A DNA stretch of 64,000 nt from Rhizobiaceae bacterium (GCA_025698895.1 JAILWO010000001.1:1399001-1463000), one strand, 5' to 3'. Positions 44,192 through 53,633 are shown, counted from the first letter of the stretch. Notes: a model not told the origin generated them from the letters alone. Numbers and translations are program-made.

Positions 44192-44628
44192 GCGAATGTT
44201 CCTCGGATCGTGAGAAGGGCGAAGCCGGCGCCTATCCCCAGGCAGAGCGGAGAGAACCATCGCACGTCGTTGCGGGCAAACGGCATTTCCGGCGTCAGGC
44301 GTCGCCAGGCGGGCGTGAAACCGGCAATGCCGCGACCGAGGAAGACGATAGCAGCACCGACGCCCAACAGGAGGAGCAGCGATGCCGGCAACGCGGATCC
44401 TGGACCTCCGGAAAGCGCAAGCGCCAGACCGGCGGCGACGAACAAAACGAACGCGACGGCCACGGCAGCGGACGGTGGCGGCATCCGGTCGATGCCCCTG
44501 AAGCCGGCGACGGCACGCGCGCAACTCTTTTGATCCGTTCCTGGCCAGACGCCGCCAGCGGCCCAGTAGAGATGGATGCTCGCGAGGGCCGCAAGAACTG
44601 CGGCAAGCGCTGATCCGACCATGCTCAT
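44188..44628 (-). CDS. DUF3995-like membrane protein coupled to ureF
   Basis: This 146-residue protein has four hydrophobic segments (about 4-18, 48-67, 73-92, 120-140) and an early [13 protein letters not shown] motif as in DUF3995. Its ATG overlaps the ureF stop and its stop overlaps the ATG of the ureG remnant. It was therefore once the middle of a coupled ureF-DUF3995-ureG series. The function is unknown; a membrane role next to nickel-handling genes is only an inference. Confidence 0.72.
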   Translation of the reverse strand: MSMVGSALAAVLAALASIHLYWAAGGVWPGTDQKSCARAVAGFRGIDRMPPPSAAVAVAFVLFVAAGLALALSGGPGSALPASLLLLLGVGAAIVFLGRGIAGFTPAWRRLTPEMPFARNDVRWFSPLCLGIGAGFALLTIRGTFA

Positions 44629-45302
44629 GTCCTGAACAGCCTCGAATATTGCGTTTCGTGTCTCATTGCCGCGATCTCCGAAATCAGCGCGACCGAACCC
44701 AGATCGTCGAGGCTCGAACGTGCGGCCCGCCCGGCGGTGCCGGCAATCAGCGCCTCGAGCGATGCGAGCGTTTTCACCCCGTCCGACTGGCCGGTGACTC
44801 CGAGCCGGATCGCCGCTTGGACGAGATTGGACGAAAATGCCTGCAGGAACGCGGCGGCCGCTTGGACGCGCGGCAGCCCCATCGCCCCGACGAGAGCACC
44901 GACGGCGATGCAATAGGGGCAATTCTCCGGAAGCAGTGAAAGAACCTGGTTAGGCCACGCCCCGGCGGCTTCCATGAAGGCGCGCCCCTGCAGCGTACTC
45001 TCCATGTGCCGTTCCACCGACCCTGCCAGCGCTTCCGCGAGTTCGGCGAGTTCCGCCAGGTCCCCACCTGCTTCCGCGCGTCGCGTCGCCTCGCAAAAAA
45101 GCACCGCGTCGTTCCAGGCCGAGCCATACTCGATGAGTGCGCCGAGCCAGTCGCGCAGTTCCACCGCATTGCTCACCAGGCTGTCATGCACGGCGCGCTC
45201 GAGCCCGTGGCTGTAGCTGAACGACCCGACCGGGAAGGCCGGCGACAGCCATGCCATCAGCCTGAGCAGCGTCTGGCCGGTCGCCGCTTCAGGCATGGTC
45301 AT
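44625..45302 (-). CDS. ureF: Urease accessory protein UreF
   Basis: This 225-residue helical protein forms the UreD-UreF-UreG activation complex. Family features are [23 protein letters not shown] near the N-terminus and the C-terminal [18 protein letters not shown]. It starts inside the end of ureE (ATG at 45302, alternative 45296) and its stop overlaps the DUF3995 start, so translation is coupled. Confidence 0.93.
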   Translation of the reverse strand: MTMPEAATGQTLLRLMAWLSPAFPVGSFSYSHGLERAVHDSLVSNAVELRDWLGALIEYGSAWNDAVLFCEATRRAEAGGDLAELAELAEALAGSVERHMESTLQGRAFMEAAGAWPNQVLSLLPENCPYCIAVGALVGAMGLPRVQAAAAFLQAFSSNLVQAAIRLGVTGQSDGVKTLASLEALIAGTAGRAARSSLDDLGSVALISEIAAMRHETQYSRLFRT

Positions 45303-45855
45303 GACCGTAATGCGGATCGCCGGGCAGGCGCCCGAACCTGTCCGCTTCGCCCTGCGCGTGGCCATGATGATGATCGTGACCGTGCGAATGGCGGGAATAG
45401 GCGCCGCGCACCGGCTTGAACGGCTCGATGATGTGGCGCGTGGTCGCGCCAAGACCTTGGAGCATCGCCTCGATCACGTGGTCGCGCAGGATGAGGATGC
45501 GGCCCGTCTCGATCTGCGCGGCAAGGTGCCGGTTGCCAATATGCCAGGCGAGCTCGGTCAGGTGCAGCGGATCGCGGGCAACGATCTCCAGCACCTCCTC
45601 ATCTTGCGCCTCGATCCGCGCGAAGCGGCCGTCATCCAGTGCCAGCAGATCGCCGTGATCCAGCGCGACTGGCTCGGGCAGGTCGAGAAGCACCTTCTCG
45701 CCCATCGAAAGCTCGATCACGCGCCGGCGCAGATGCCGCTCGTCATGCGCCAGCCGGGCATGGTCGAAGGCGTCGAGGCCGGCGGCATCGCCGGCGCGGA
45801 CGACGCGCCCGGCACGCGGCATCTTGGTGAAATCGGCATTGATCGACAGCTTCAT
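45289..45855 (-). CDS. ureE: Urease accessory nickel-binding protein UreE
   Basis: This 188-residue nickel metallochaperone has an N-terminal peptide-binding domain and a metal-binding domain with [17 protein letters not shown] and [16 protein letters not shown]. It ends with a histidine-rich tail ([14 protein letters not shown], then HYGHDH) that can hold several nickel ions. The ATG at 45855 is used; the frame upstream overlaps the gene at 45906. It overlaps ureF by 14 bases. Confidence 0.94.
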   Translation of the reverse strand: MKLSINADFTKMPRAGRVVRAGDAAGLDAFDHARLAHDERHLRRRVIELSMGEKVLLDLPEPVALDHGDLLALDDGRFARIEAQDEEVLEIVARDPLHLTELAWHIGNRHLAAQIETGRILILRDHVIEAMLQGLGATTRHIIEPFKPVRGAYSRHSHGHDHHHGHAQGEADRFGRLPGDPHYGHDHA

Positions 45856-45905
45856 GCGGCTGCGGCCTTCTTTTCGGTGGCAATTGCGTGCCCCGGCCCC
45901 GGCGC

Positions 45906-46499
45906 TCAGTCGAGCGTATCGAAGAGCCTCAGGATCCAGGACACCTGATAGACCAGTGTAAAGGTGACGAAGACGGCGTGGAAGCGCCGGTTCGCCGTCA
46001 GCGCGGCCACGACGCAAAGCACGAGGAAGACGGGGATGCGGATCAGGTATTCGACGCCGAAATGATCGAGATGGACCCGGCCCTTGATGAGCGTGTCGAC
46101 CACGTCGAACACGTAGGTGGTGGCCATGAGGCCGAAGAACCATCGCCTTCGCGATATGAAGAACGATTCGTAGCCGTCATAGTCATGCATGCTGTCGGGA
46201 AAGAGCAGCGTCGACAGCAGGAACAGAAGCACCGCATAGGCGAGGACGAACAGATAGACCTCGAAGGTCCAGCGCGGCACGGTGAAGAGCCCGAACTCCC
46301 ACCACCAGTAATGGACGAGCATCAGAAGGACGGACGCCACCCACGCCAGATGTACCGGATAAAGCGGGACCTGCCCCGGATGCTGGATGATGCGGGCTAC
46401 GCCGCCGAGCAGGCGGGCGATACCTAGCCCCACCACCATGCCCATGACGATGCGCACATGCGGATAGGCCTGGCTGGTCGGGAAAAACGTATCTTCCAT
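45906..46499 (-). CDS. Hypothetical inner-membrane protein within the urease operon
   Basis: This 197-residue protein has about six hydrophobic segments, with [16 protein letters not shown] and a central acidic [18 protein letters not shown] loop. No family is recognised. It lies between the monooxygenase-like gene (10 bp) and ureE (50 bp) on the same strand, so it is probably cotranscribed. Nothing visible links it to nickel or urea. Confidence 0.72.
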   Translation of the reverse strand: MEDTFFPTSQAYPHVRIVMGMVVGLGIARLLGGVARIIQHPGQVPLYPVHLAWVASVLLMLVHYWWWEFGLFTVPRWTFEVYLFVLAYAVLLFLLSTLLFPDSMHDYDGYESFFISRRRWFFGLMATTYVFDVVDTLIKGRVHLDHFGVEYLIRIPVFLVLCVVAALTANRRFHAVFVTFTLVYQVSWILRLFDTLD

Positions 46500-46509
46500 C
46501 GCCGCCGAG

Positions 46510-46806
46510 TCAGAACCTTTCCACCTTCTCGGGGTGGACGACCTCGATCTCGCGCTTGATAAGATGCGGCGCGCTCGCGTCGCGCCAGGCCAGCAGATGC
46601 GGCTGCTTGGAATGCGCGGTCAGGTCCTCGCGCGTCTCCCACTTCTCGATGAAGACCAGCTTGTCGGGATCGCCGAGGCTCTCGAACAGCTCGTAGGCGA
46701 TGCAGCCCTTCTCCTTGCGGGTTTCGGCGATGCAGGCGGCCGCCGGTCCGCGCAGCGCGTCCAGCGAGCCCGGCTTGATGGTGAGCGTGGCGACGACGTA
46801 GATCAT
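46510..46806 (-). CDS. Antibiotic biosynthesis monooxygenase (ABM)-domain protein
   Basis: This 98-residue protein has the compact ABM ferredoxin-like fold: IYVVATLTIKPGSLDALRGPAAACIAETRKEKGC, then YELFESLGDPDKLVFIEKWETREDLTAHSKQPHL. Relatives such as YgiN act on quinols as small cofactor-free monooxygenases. It follows ureC by 33 bp on the same strand. There is no known part for it in urease assembly. Confidence 0.82.
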   Translation of the reverse strand: MIYVVATLTIKPGSLDALRGPAAACIAETRKEKGCIAYELFESLGDPDKLVFIEKWETREDLTAHSKQPHLLAWRDASAPHLIKREIEVVHPEKVERF

Positions 46807-46839
46807 GTTCTCTCCCGATTCCGTACGGTCACGAAAGGC

Positions 46840-48549
46840 CTAGAACAGAAAATACCTTTGCGCCATCGGCAGCACAGTCGCCGGCTCGCAGGTGATCAGC
46901 TCGCCGTCCGCGCGCACCTCGTAGGTCTCTGGATCGACCTCGATCGCCGGCGTGGCGTCATTGAGCTTCATCGCTGCCTTGCCGATGCCGCCGCGCGTGT
47001 TCTCTACCGCCGCCATCTCCTTTTCCACGCCGAGCCTGCCGCGCAATCCGGCGTCGCGGGCGGCCTTCGACACGAAGGTTACCGACGACGCGGTCAGCGC
47101 CTTGCCGAAGGCGCCGAACATCGGCCGCATGTGGACCGGCTGCGGCGTCGGAATGGAGGCGTTGGGATCGCCCATGGGCGCGGCGGCGATCGTGCCGCCG
47201 ATCAGCACCATGTCGGGTTTCACGCCGAAGAAGGCCGGGTTCCACAACACCAGATCGGCGCGCTTGCCGACCTCGATCGAGCCGATCTCAGCCGACATGC
47301 CATGCGCGATCGCCGGGTTGATCGTGTATTTGGCGATATAGCGGCGTACGCGGGCATTGTCGTTGTCGCCAGTCTCCACGGGCAGCCGCCCACGCTGGCG
47401 CTTCATCTTGTCGGCCGTCTGCCAGGTGCGGATGATGACTTCACCCACGCGCCCCATCGCCTGGCTGTCGGAGGAGATGATGGAGAAGGCGCCCATGTCG
47501 TGCAGGATATCCTCGGCCGCGATCGTTTCCTTCCTGATGCGGCTTTCGGCGAAGGCGATGTCCTCCGGGATCGAGGGCGACAAATGATGGCACACCATCA
47601 GCATGTCGAGATGCTCGGCGATCGTGTTGACCGTATAGGGCCGGGTCGGATTGGTCGATGAAGGGATGACATTGGGGAAGCCGCACGCCTTGATGATGTC
47701 GGGCGCGTGGCCGCCGCCGGCACCTTCGGTGTGATAGGCGTGGATGGTGCGGCCCCTGAAAGCCGCGATCGTGTCTTCCACGAAGCCGCTTTCGTTCAGC
47801 GTGTCGGTGTGGATCATCACCTGCACGTCGTGATCGTCCGCCACCGACAGGCAGCAGTCGATCGCCGCCGGCGTGGTGCCCCAGTCCTCGTGCAGCTTCA
47901 GCGCGCAGGCGCCGCCCAGCACCATCTCCTCGAGTGCGGCCGGCAGCGATGCGTTGCCCTTGGCCGCGAGGCCGATATTCATCGGGAAGGCGTCGAAGGA
48001 CTGAATCATGCGGCCGATATGCCAGGGGCCCGGCGTGCAGGTGGTCGCCAGCGTGCCGTGCGCCGGGCCGGTGCCGCCACCGAGCAGGGTCGTCAGCCCG
48101 CTCATCAGTGCTTCCTCGATCTGCTGCGGGCATATGAAATGAATATGGGCGTCGAAGCCGCCCGCCGTGACGATCTTTCCTTCGCCCGCGATCGCCTCCG
48201 TGCCGGGGCCTATGACGATGGTCACGCCCGGCTGCGTGTCGGGATTGCCGGCCTTGCCGATCGCGTGGATGCGTCCGTCCTTCAGGCCGATATCGGCCTT
48301 GTATATGCCGCTCCAGTCGACGACGACGGCGTTGGTGATGACGGTATCGGCCGCTCCGTCGGCGCGCGTTACCTGGCTCTGGCCCATGCCGTCCCGGATC
48401 ACCTTGCCGCCCCCGAACTTCACCTCCTCGCCATAGGTGGTGAAGTCCTTCTCCACCTCGATGAAGAGTTCGGTGTCGGCAAGCCGCACCCGGTCGCCCA
48501 CGGTCGGGCCGTACATCTGCGCATAGGCGTGGCGTGACAGTTTCGCCAT
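46840..48549 (-). CDS. ureC: Urease alpha subunit
   Basis: This 569-residue catalytic subunit hydrolyses urea to ammonia and carbamate. All active-site elements are present: nickel-binding HIH in [12 protein letters not shown], the carbamylated Lys in [25 protein letters not shown], the flap His in MVCHHLS and the Asp in SSDSQAMGR. The length is normal. It lies after the ureB gene, but two plus-strand genes separate them, so it needs its own promoter or long read-through. Confidence 0.97.
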   Translation of the reverse strand: MAKLSRHAYAQMYGPTVGDRVRLADTELFIEVEKDFTTYGEEVKFGGGKVIRDGMGQSQVTRADGAADTVITNAVVVDWSGIYKADIGLKDGRIHAIGKAGNPDTQPGVTIVIGPGTEAIAGEGKIVTAGGFDAHIHFICPQQIEEALMSGLTTLLGGGTGPAHGTLATTCTPGPWHIGRMIQSFDAFPMNIGLAAKGNASLPAALEEMVLGGACALKLHEDWGTTPAAIDCCLSVADDHDVQVMIHTDTLNESGFVEDTIAAFRGRTIHAYHTEGAGGGHAPDIIKACGFPNVIPSSTNPTRPYTVNTIAEHLDMLMVCHHLSPSIPEDIAFAESRIRKETIAAEDILHDMGAFSIISSDSQAMGRVGEVIIRTWQTADKMKRQRGRLPVETGDNDNARVRRYIAKYTINPAIAHGMSAEIGSIEVGKRADLVLWNPAFFGVKPDMVLIGGTIAAAPMGDPNASIPTPQPVHMRPMFGAFGKALTASSVTFVSKAARDAGLRGRLGVEKEMAAVENTRGGIGKAAMKLNDATPAIEVDPETYEVRADGELITCEPATVLPMAQRYFLF

Positions 48550-48661
48550 CGGCTTATCCTCGGGGTCTCTTGATTAGCGGGACATGGTTGTGCCGCGAAA
48601 ACGCCCCGGAATGACCTTTCGTGCGGCGGGTCGAGAGCACATTCGCGGGTTGGGGTGCGTG

Positions 48662-48679
48662 CGCCTTTCGCGAAAGGCG
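48662..48679. repeat. Perfect 18-bp palindrome upstream of a secreted-protein gene
   Basis: CGCCTTTCGCGAAAGGCG is fully palindromic and centred 39 bp before the ATG at 48710. The core TTTCGCGAAA occurs again at 50840-50849 near the third paralog. It may be an operator or a small dispersed repeat. Confidence 0.55.
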
Positions 48680-48709
48680 AACCCTGAAACCCGAAAGAAG
48701 GGACAGACA

Positions 48710-49069
48710 ATGAAATCCCAAGTCATCTTCGCCGCCGCGATCGCCCTTGCAGCAGCGCCGGCGCTCGCCCAGACGACGCAGCCCGCGCCAACCCCCGCAC
48801 CGGAAGCCCAGCAGCAACAGCAGCAGCCGGCCATCCAGAGCGTCAATGTCGTGGATATCACCGAGCTTCCCGCCGAGACGCAGGCGCAGGTCGAGCAGAT
48901 CGAGGAGCAGCGGACGGAGCAGGATCTTCAGAACCTGCGCGATTCCATCGACGCCTCGCCCGAGATCGTCGCGGCGCTCGAGGAAAAGGGCGCGACGTCC
49001 GAGCATGTGGTCGCGGCAAGCCTGAGCCAGGACGGCGCGCTGACGCTGGTGACCCGCAAGCCGAGCTGA
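48710..49069 (+). CDS. Small secreted protein, paralog 1 of a urease-locus family
   Basis: This 119-residue protein has a clear Sec signal (MKSQVIFAAAIALAAAPALA, cut before QTTQ), a Pro/Gln-rich spacer and a C-terminal domain from about residue 43 (VNVVDITELPAE to ALTLVTRKPS). The same domain pattern recurs in the gene at 50227 and, more distantly, at 49190. It lies on the opposite strand between ureC and ureB. AGAAGGGA precedes the ATG and a terminator follows. No known family is recognised; a periplasmic role is expected. Confidence 0.78.
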   Translation: MKSQVIFAAAIALAAAPALAQTTQPAPTPAPEAQQQQQQPAIQSVNVVDITELPAETQAQVEQIEEQRTEQDLQNLRDSIDASPEIVAALEEKGATSEHVVAASLSQDGALTLVTRKPS

Positions 49070-49110
49070 TTCGCGCAACCCTTGCGGACACAAGCCATTG
49101 ACAATACCTG

Positions 49111-49140
49111 ACGGGGGAACGCATTTCCCCCGTTTCGTGT
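49111..49140 (+). terminator. Terminator after secreted paralog 1
   Basis: ACGGGGGAA-cgcat-TTCCCCCGT forms a 9-bp stem followed by TTCGTGTT. It lies 41 bases after the stop at 49069. Confidence 0.75.
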
Positions 49141-49189
49141 TATCAAGGTCACTCGCCCGAACAGCGCCACAGTCCGAAGGGAATTCCCG

Positions 49190-49690
49190 ATGACGACCCG
49201 TTCCGTCGACGCAAACCTGATCCACGCGCTCGCGGCATCGGCGTTCCTTGTGGCCGCTTCGGCCCAGACATTCCCGCTCGGCGCGCAGGGGCTCGACGAC
49301 CCGCAGGCGATCGACAAGATCATCGGCACCACGGTCGAGGAAGAGGAAACCGAGGCCGAGGCCGTTCCCGAGCGGGTGATCGCGGCGATCGAAAAGACGC
49401 CCGAGAACATCTCGACCGTCCGGATGACCACCAGTCTGGACAAGGTCGATATCGTCTTCCTGCCCGACGCCGCCCAGCTCCAGGGAGGACCGCCGGCCGA
49501 GATCGAGAAGAAGCTCGAGGAGCGCAGCGACGACATCCAGAGGCTGCGGCAGGAACTGGAGGGCAACGCCATGCTCTACCACGCGATTGATTCGCGCCAG
49601 ATCCTGATCCGCGACATTCTCGCCGTGGAGTTCGACGAGGACCGACGCAACGTCGTCATCTACGCCGCGGCCAAGCCGGCCGGCGGATGA
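49190..49690 (+). CDS. Secreted protein, distant paralog 2 of the urease-locus family
   Basis: This 166-residue protein has a hydrophobic signal-like N-terminus (HALAASAFLVAASAQTFPLG), an acidic stretch (EEEETEAEAVPE) and a C-terminal region ending IRDILAVEFDEDRRNVVIYAA that lines up with the endings of the genes at 48710 and 50227. Two heptad-like helices (AEIEKKLEERSDDIQRLRQELEG) match the helical middle of the others. No known family is recognised. It lies between ureC and ureB on the opposite strand. Confidence 0.7.
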   Translation: MTTRSVDANLIHALAASAFLVAASAQTFPLGAQGLDDPQAIDKIIGTTVEEEETEAEAVPERVIAAIEKTPENISTVRMTTSLDKVDIVFLPDAAQLQGGPPAEIEKKLEERSDDIQRLRQELEGNAMLYHAIDSRQILIRDILAVEFDEDRRNVVIYAAAKPAGG

Positions 49691-49717
49691 GCGGCGGTAG
49701 TCGGGCCGCCTCATCGA

Positions 49718-50023
49718 TCAGAGTTTCCCCATCACGAGCTGGCGGAACCCGTGGACCGTGCGGCTGCCGCCCAGCGCCACCAGAGTGACGTCGCGCGCCT
49801 GCCCCGGCTCGAAGCGCACGGCCGTGCCGGCCGCGATGTCGAGCCGCATGCCGCGCGCGGCCTTCCGATCGAAATCGAGCCCGCCGTTGGTCTCGAAGAA
49901 GTGGTAATGGCTGCCGACCTGGATCGGCCGGTCACCGGTATTGGCGACCCTGAGTATGACGGTCTCGCGCCCCGCATTGAGTTCGATCTCGCCGTCACCG
50001 ACCAGCACCTCGCCCGGTATCAT
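49718..50023 (-). CDS. ureB: Urease beta subunit
   Basis: This 101-residue structural subunit has the typical [20 protein letters not shown] start, the [11 protein letters not shown] segment and [18 protein letters not shown]. It is free-standing, not fused to ureA. It is isolated from ureA by hupE and a plus-strand gene, and from ureC by two plus-strand genes. Confidence 0.96.
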   Translation of the reverse strand: MIPGEVLVGDGEIELNAGRETVILRVANTGDRPIQVGSHYHFFETNGGLDFDRKAARGMRLDIAAGTAVRFEPGQARDVTLVALGGSRTVHGFRQLVMGKL

Positions 50024-50226
50024 CGTCCTACCCCCGCATAGCGTGCTCGAACCGGGCTCCTTGCCTCGTGCCCGCGTTGCACAGTCCAGCCACGGAATGA
50101 CCTTGAAATCGTCCCGAGACGCACGAAACCAACCGTCGCGTCGAGGGTTTCTCGCCGGGCCGTCATTGAACGGTCCGACGTGAAGGAAGGGACACCATCC
50201 CTCAACCCACCGAAAGGTAAGTTGTC
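50024..50226. other. Region between ureB and the third secreted-protein gene
   Basis: This 203-bp gap between divergent genes must carry promoters for ureB and for the gene at 50227. An AGGTAAG purine stretch precedes the latter. I see no clear -35/-10 pair, palindrome or repeat. Confidence 0.4.
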
Positions 50227-50766
50227 ATGAAACGCATTATCGCAGCCACCGCGGCCACCTTGCTGAGCGCCACCATGCTTGCGGCACCGGCGCATGCCCA
50301 GGTCGGGGCGGATGTCGGCGCCGACGTCGGAGCAGGCGTGGGTGTCAGCGGCGATGCCGGCACGGGCGCCGATGTCGGTGTTACCGGCAATGCTGGCGCC
50401 GATGTCGACGCGCAGGCCGAGGCGCCGGACGCTGGCATCGACACCGGCACGACGGCGTCGGTCGACGCATCGTTTTCCGATGCGGTTTCCGCGATCAGTC
50501 GCGGCGAAATGATCGCCAGCCGGATCAGCGCCCTGTCCAGCGTGGACACGGTGAACGTGGTGCGCGTCAGCGAACTGGAATCGGCCGACACCGCGGAGCT
50601 CGATGCCGCGATCGAGGAAAACAGCTCGTCGGTCGAAGCGGTTCGTTCGGCGGTCGAGGCGAATGCCGAGCTCAGCAGCGAACTCGAGGCGCAAGACGTG
50701 GATGTTTCGCAGGTCGTGGCGGTTGAAACCGACGCGGACGGCGAGGTCACCGTCTTTACGCGATAA
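50227..50766 (+). CDS. Secreted low-complexity protein, paralog 3 of the urease-locus family
   Basis: This 179-residue protein has a Sec signal (cut near AHAQ), then a Gly/Ala/Val/Asp repeat zone (residues 26-75) with GADVGADVGAGVGV and GTGADVGVTGNAGADV. The C-terminal domain (about 106-179, VNVVRVSELES to GEVTVFTR) matches the protein at 48710. The repeats could bind calcium or form an extended surface arm, but no RTX motif (GGxGxD) is present. It lies opposite to and between ureB and hupE. Confidence 0.75.
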   Translation: MKRIIAATAATLLSATMLAAPAHAQVGADVGADVGAGVGVSGDAGTGADVGVTGNAGADVDAQAEAPDAGIDTGTTASVDASFSDAVSAISRGEMIASRISALSSVDTVNVVRVSELESADTAELDAAIEENSSSVEAVRSAVEANAELSSELEAQDVDVSQVVAVETDADGEVTVFTR

Positions 50767-50789
50767 CGCGGCCTTCAATGCATGAAAGG

Positions 50790-50820
50790 ACGGCGCGGGT
50801 TCACGCTCGCGCCGTTTCGT
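50790..50820 (+). terminator. Terminator after secreted paralog 3
   Basis: ACGGCGCG with CGCGCCGT forms an 8-bp stem with a 10-base loop, followed by TTCGTTCTG. It lies 24 bases after the stop. Confidence 0.7.
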
Positions 50821-50935
50821 TCTGTCGGCGTGACGCGGCTTTCGCGAAAAGCAGACGGCGCGGTCAGGTCTCCCGCCGCTCGCTCGGGAGCTGATGTCGC
50901 CGTCGCCGGCCAGCATCTTCGCGGGTGTCATCCAC

Positions 50936-51526
50936 CTACCCCGCAACCGCCAGCCATAGGCCGCCAAGCGCGGTGGCCGCGCCCGCCAGGCGGGTGATCA
51001 TGCGGCCCGTGGCCATGCCGGCCAGGCGAGCTACCGTTCCGCCGACCGCCACGCCCGTCGCATGGAGCAGCGCCGTCGCGACCGCGAAACCGGCCGCGTA
51101 GGCGCCGGCGCCCGCCGCGCCCATCTCGCCGCCATGGGCATGGCCGTGAAAGAGCGCGAAGAAGCCGACCATGGCCATGGCGGCCGGCACGGGCACGTCA
51201 AGCGCGACCGCCGCCACAAGGCCGATGGTCACGACCGAGGCGAGGATCGCCGGTTCGACGAAGGGCAGGGGCGCGCCCGCCAGTGCCGTCAGGAAGCCGA
51301 TGACCATGGTGCCGACAAAGGCCGCAGGCACCAGCCACGGCGCTCGCCCGCCAAGCAGCGCCGCCCACAGGCCGACGGCGACCATTGCCAGCACGTGGTC
51401 GAGCCCGAACAGCGGATGCGAAAAGCCGTCCGCGAAGGAGCCGTGCCCGCCCGGGTCGAGATGGGCCAGCGCCGGCGCGGAGGCCGCGAAAAACGCCAGC
51501 GTGGTGATGACGGACAGTTTCTTCAT
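50936..51526 (-). CDS. HupE/UreJ-family membrane protein, probable nickel transporter
   Basis: This 196-residue protein has a cleavable signal and about six membrane segments. The signature HPLFGLDHVLAMVAVGLWA and the later GFFALFHGHAHGGEMG carry His and Asp residues expected to bind nickel. Family members bring nickel into the cell for urease or hydrogenase. The start at 51526 (MKKLSVIT) is preferred over one seven codons upstream. It follows ureA by 17 bp. Confidence 0.9.
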   Translation of the reverse strand: MKKLSVITTLAFFAASAPALAHLDPGGHGSFADGFSHPLFGLDHVLAMVAVGLWAALLGGRAPWLVPAAFVGTMVIGFLTALAGAPLPFVEPAILASVVTIGLVAAVALDVPVPAAMAMVGFFALFHGHAHGGEMGAAGAGAYAAGFAVATALLHATGVAVGGTVARLAGMATGRMITRLAGAATALGGLWLAVAG

Positions 51527-51543
51527 CGGGATATCCTGCGGCC

Positions 51544-51846
51544 TCAACGGATCGGTTCATGAACGGTGACGAGCTTGGTGCCGTCGGGAAAGGTCGCCTC
51601 GACCTGGATATCGTGGATCATCTCGGCCACCCCCTCCATGACCTGCTCGCGCGTGATCACATGGGCGCCTGCCTCCATCAGCTCGGCGACGCCGCGCCCG
51701 TCGCGCGCGCCCTCAACGACGAAATCGGTGATCAGCGCGATCGCTTCGGGATGATTGAGCTTCACCCCCCGTTCCAGCCGTCGCCGGGCCACCATCGCGG
51801 CCATGGCGACCATGAGCTTGTCCTTTTCCCTCGGCGTCAGATGCAT
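51544..51846 (-). CDS. ureA: Urease gamma subunit
   Basis: This 100-residue subunit matches the family along its length: [35 protein letters not shown], then [22 protein letters not shown] at the end. It lies 15 bp after ureD. Confidence 0.97.
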   Translation of the reverse strand: MHLTPREKDKLMVAMAAMVARRRLERGVKLNHPEAIALITDFVVEGARDGRGVAELMEAGAHVITREQVMEGVAEMIHDIQVEATFPDGTKLVTVHEPIR

Positions 51847-51861
51847 TCGGCGGCCGTCCTC

Positions 51862-52722
51862 CTAAAGTGACCAAACCTTGGGCAGCCCTGCCTCGCCATT
51901 GAGCAGGGAAAGCAGCGGAACGAGACGCAGCCGCAAGGCATAGCCGTCCTCGGCAAGGATTCTGGCAAGAAGCTTGCCAGTTCCCGCTATCCGCCAGAAG
52001 CTGGCGCCGCCGGCATCGCCGGACGCCGCGCGCGCGGCGTCGAGATGCTGCTCTGCATCCTCGCCGACCAACAGCACGGTGGCGACCGCCGTCTTACCGC
52101 CGGCCACGGCGCGCTGCGCGAGCGTTTCGCCCGCCTCGGGGCCGATCGCGAACTCCTCGGCATGGACGAGACGCCCGCCGGCCCTGATGCGCCAGCGGTC
52201 CCGGAACGATACGGTCGCGGCCGTCTCGCCCATGGCGCGCCGTCCGAAGATGGCGGCCTCGACGAACAGGCCGCGCGCGCCGGGCGCCAGTTCGGCCTCG
52301 AGCCGGCGTGTCAGGGCCGAGCGGTCGAAGAGGATCGTCTCCTGCGGCAGCCAGGCGACCGACGCCCCTTCGCCCGCCGCGACGGTCGCCGACACCTCCG
52401 CGCGCCCTTCCGACGACCTGTAGATCTTCTCGCAGGCCTGGGTCGTCGCCGTCACGGCGGCGCCCGCGCTTGCCTCAACATGCCAGGTCAGGCGGTCGCC
52501 GCCCGTCAGCCCGCCGGCCGTGTTGATCAGCACCGCCTCCATCGGGCCGGAAGCAAGGCGCGGCAACCTGATCTTGGCCGCTCCCTCCTGACGCAGGCGG
52601 GCGAGCCGGCTGCGCCCGTCTCTCCATTCCGCCATGATCGACCCTGACGCCGCCACGCGCTGCGAGCGAAGGCGCGCGGCCTCCGCGTCCTGTGGCGGCG
52701 GCGTGCGGAGCGGGGCGTTCAT
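51862..52722 (-). CDS. ureD: Urease accessory protein UreD
   Basis: This 286-residue scaffold protein for the urease activation complex has LINTAGGLTGGDRLTWHVE, TQACEKIYRS and LPQETILFDRSALTRRLE, all typical of UreD/UreH. The ATG at 52722 (MNAPLRTPPPQ) follows AGGGAAGG; the upstream extension has no match. It is the first gene of the urease cluster, 81 bp after the LuxR-type regulator on the same strand. Confidence 0.94.
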   Translation of the reverse strand: MNAPLRTPPPQDAEAARLRSQRVAASGSIMAEWRDGRSRLARLRQEGAAKIRLPRLASGPMEAVLINTAGGLTGGDRLTWHVEASAGAAVTATTQACEKIYRSSEGRAEVSATVAAGEGASVAWLPQETILFDRSALTRRLEAELAPGARGLFVEAAIFGRRAMGETAATVSFRDRWRIRAGGRLVHAEEFAIGPEAGETLAQRAVAGGKTAVATVLLVGEDAEQHLDAARAASGDAGGASFWRIAGTGKLLARILAEDGYALRLRLVPLLSLLNGEAGLPKVWSL

Positions 52723-52803
52723 CGGCCTGGTGCCTTCCCTTTCATAGCTTCGTTGCGGACCGGCCGCCTTCATTGCCCGGGGCAAGCAACAGGCGGGCCA
52801 GCC

Positions 52804-53355
52804 TCAATGCGGCATGGACGACAGGTGCGAGAGCAGTTCGGCGACATTGGCCGCCGAGCACTTCTTCATCAGCCTGGCTCTGTAGGCCTCCACGGTTCGC
52901 GGCGAGATTTCCAGCATGCGGGCGATCTCCTTCGAGGTGCGGCCCTCGCCGAGATGCATGACGATCTGGCGCTCGCGGGTCGAGAGTTGCAAGACGCCGC
53001 GCGAATCCGACAGGTCGGCGAAGCTCCACACCGCCTTCTTGAGCGGATCGTCGTCCGGCGTCAGCGTGTGGCCGCGCACCCGGCACCAGAACAGGCTGCC
53101 GTCCTTGCGCGCCATGATGCGCTCGTCGGAATAGCGGTTGTGGCGCTTCAGCGGCTCTACGCCGACGTCGCGTATGCGCACGAACTCCTCATGGCTCGGA
53201 TAGAGAAAGGCGAAGGAGCGGTCGACCAGTTCGGCGACCTCATAGCCGAACATCCGCGAGAATGCCGGGTTGCAGGCACGAATAACCCGGCTCTCCGTTA
53301 CCACGAGGCCGACAGGGGCATGTTCAAAGGCGACTTCCCGCCAGTTCTCGCTCAT
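52804..53355 (-). CDS. PAS-LuxR regulator upstream of urease
   Basis: This 183-residue regulator has an N-terminal PAS domain (about 7-115: VAFEHAPVGLVVTESRVIRACNPAFSRMFGY) and a C-terminal LuxR helix-turn-helix (LSTRERQIVMHLGEGRTSKEIARMLEISPRTVEAYRARLMKK). No receiver domain is present, so it senses a ligand or redox state directly. Lying directly upstream of ureD and divergent from the second HAAT transporter, it may link urea or nitrogen status to both. Confidence 0.85.
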   Translation of the reverse strand: MSENWREVAFEHAPVGLVVTESRVIRACNPAFSRMFGYEVAELVDRSFAFLYPSHEEFVRIRDVGVEPLKRHNRYSDERIMARKDGSLFWCRVRGHTLTPDDDPLKKAVWSFADLSDSRGVLQLSTRERQIVMHLGEGRTSKEIARMLEISPRTVEAYRARLMKKCSAANVAELLSHLSSMPH

Positions 53356-53633
53356 CGCAATCGCATCGCTCCCGCCGCCGCCCGGGCAGCGCGCGTATTT
53401 CTACGATATTGCCGCCTTCGCGCGTCCCGGGAATAGTGGCGCCATAGTTGGCGGCGTCCCTTTGAACGAGATCCGAATGGATCCGGACGGCGCGCATGGG
53501 AGGAGCATATTTCCGGGCCGGGCGGCGACGCCGGTCAACTCTTACCGATGTCCACAGGTCAAGACAACTCGGCCCGGCCGGGTCTCGTGCGCCCCGCGCA
53601 TTCCGCCGGTACCCGCATGAAGGAGGAGACAAG

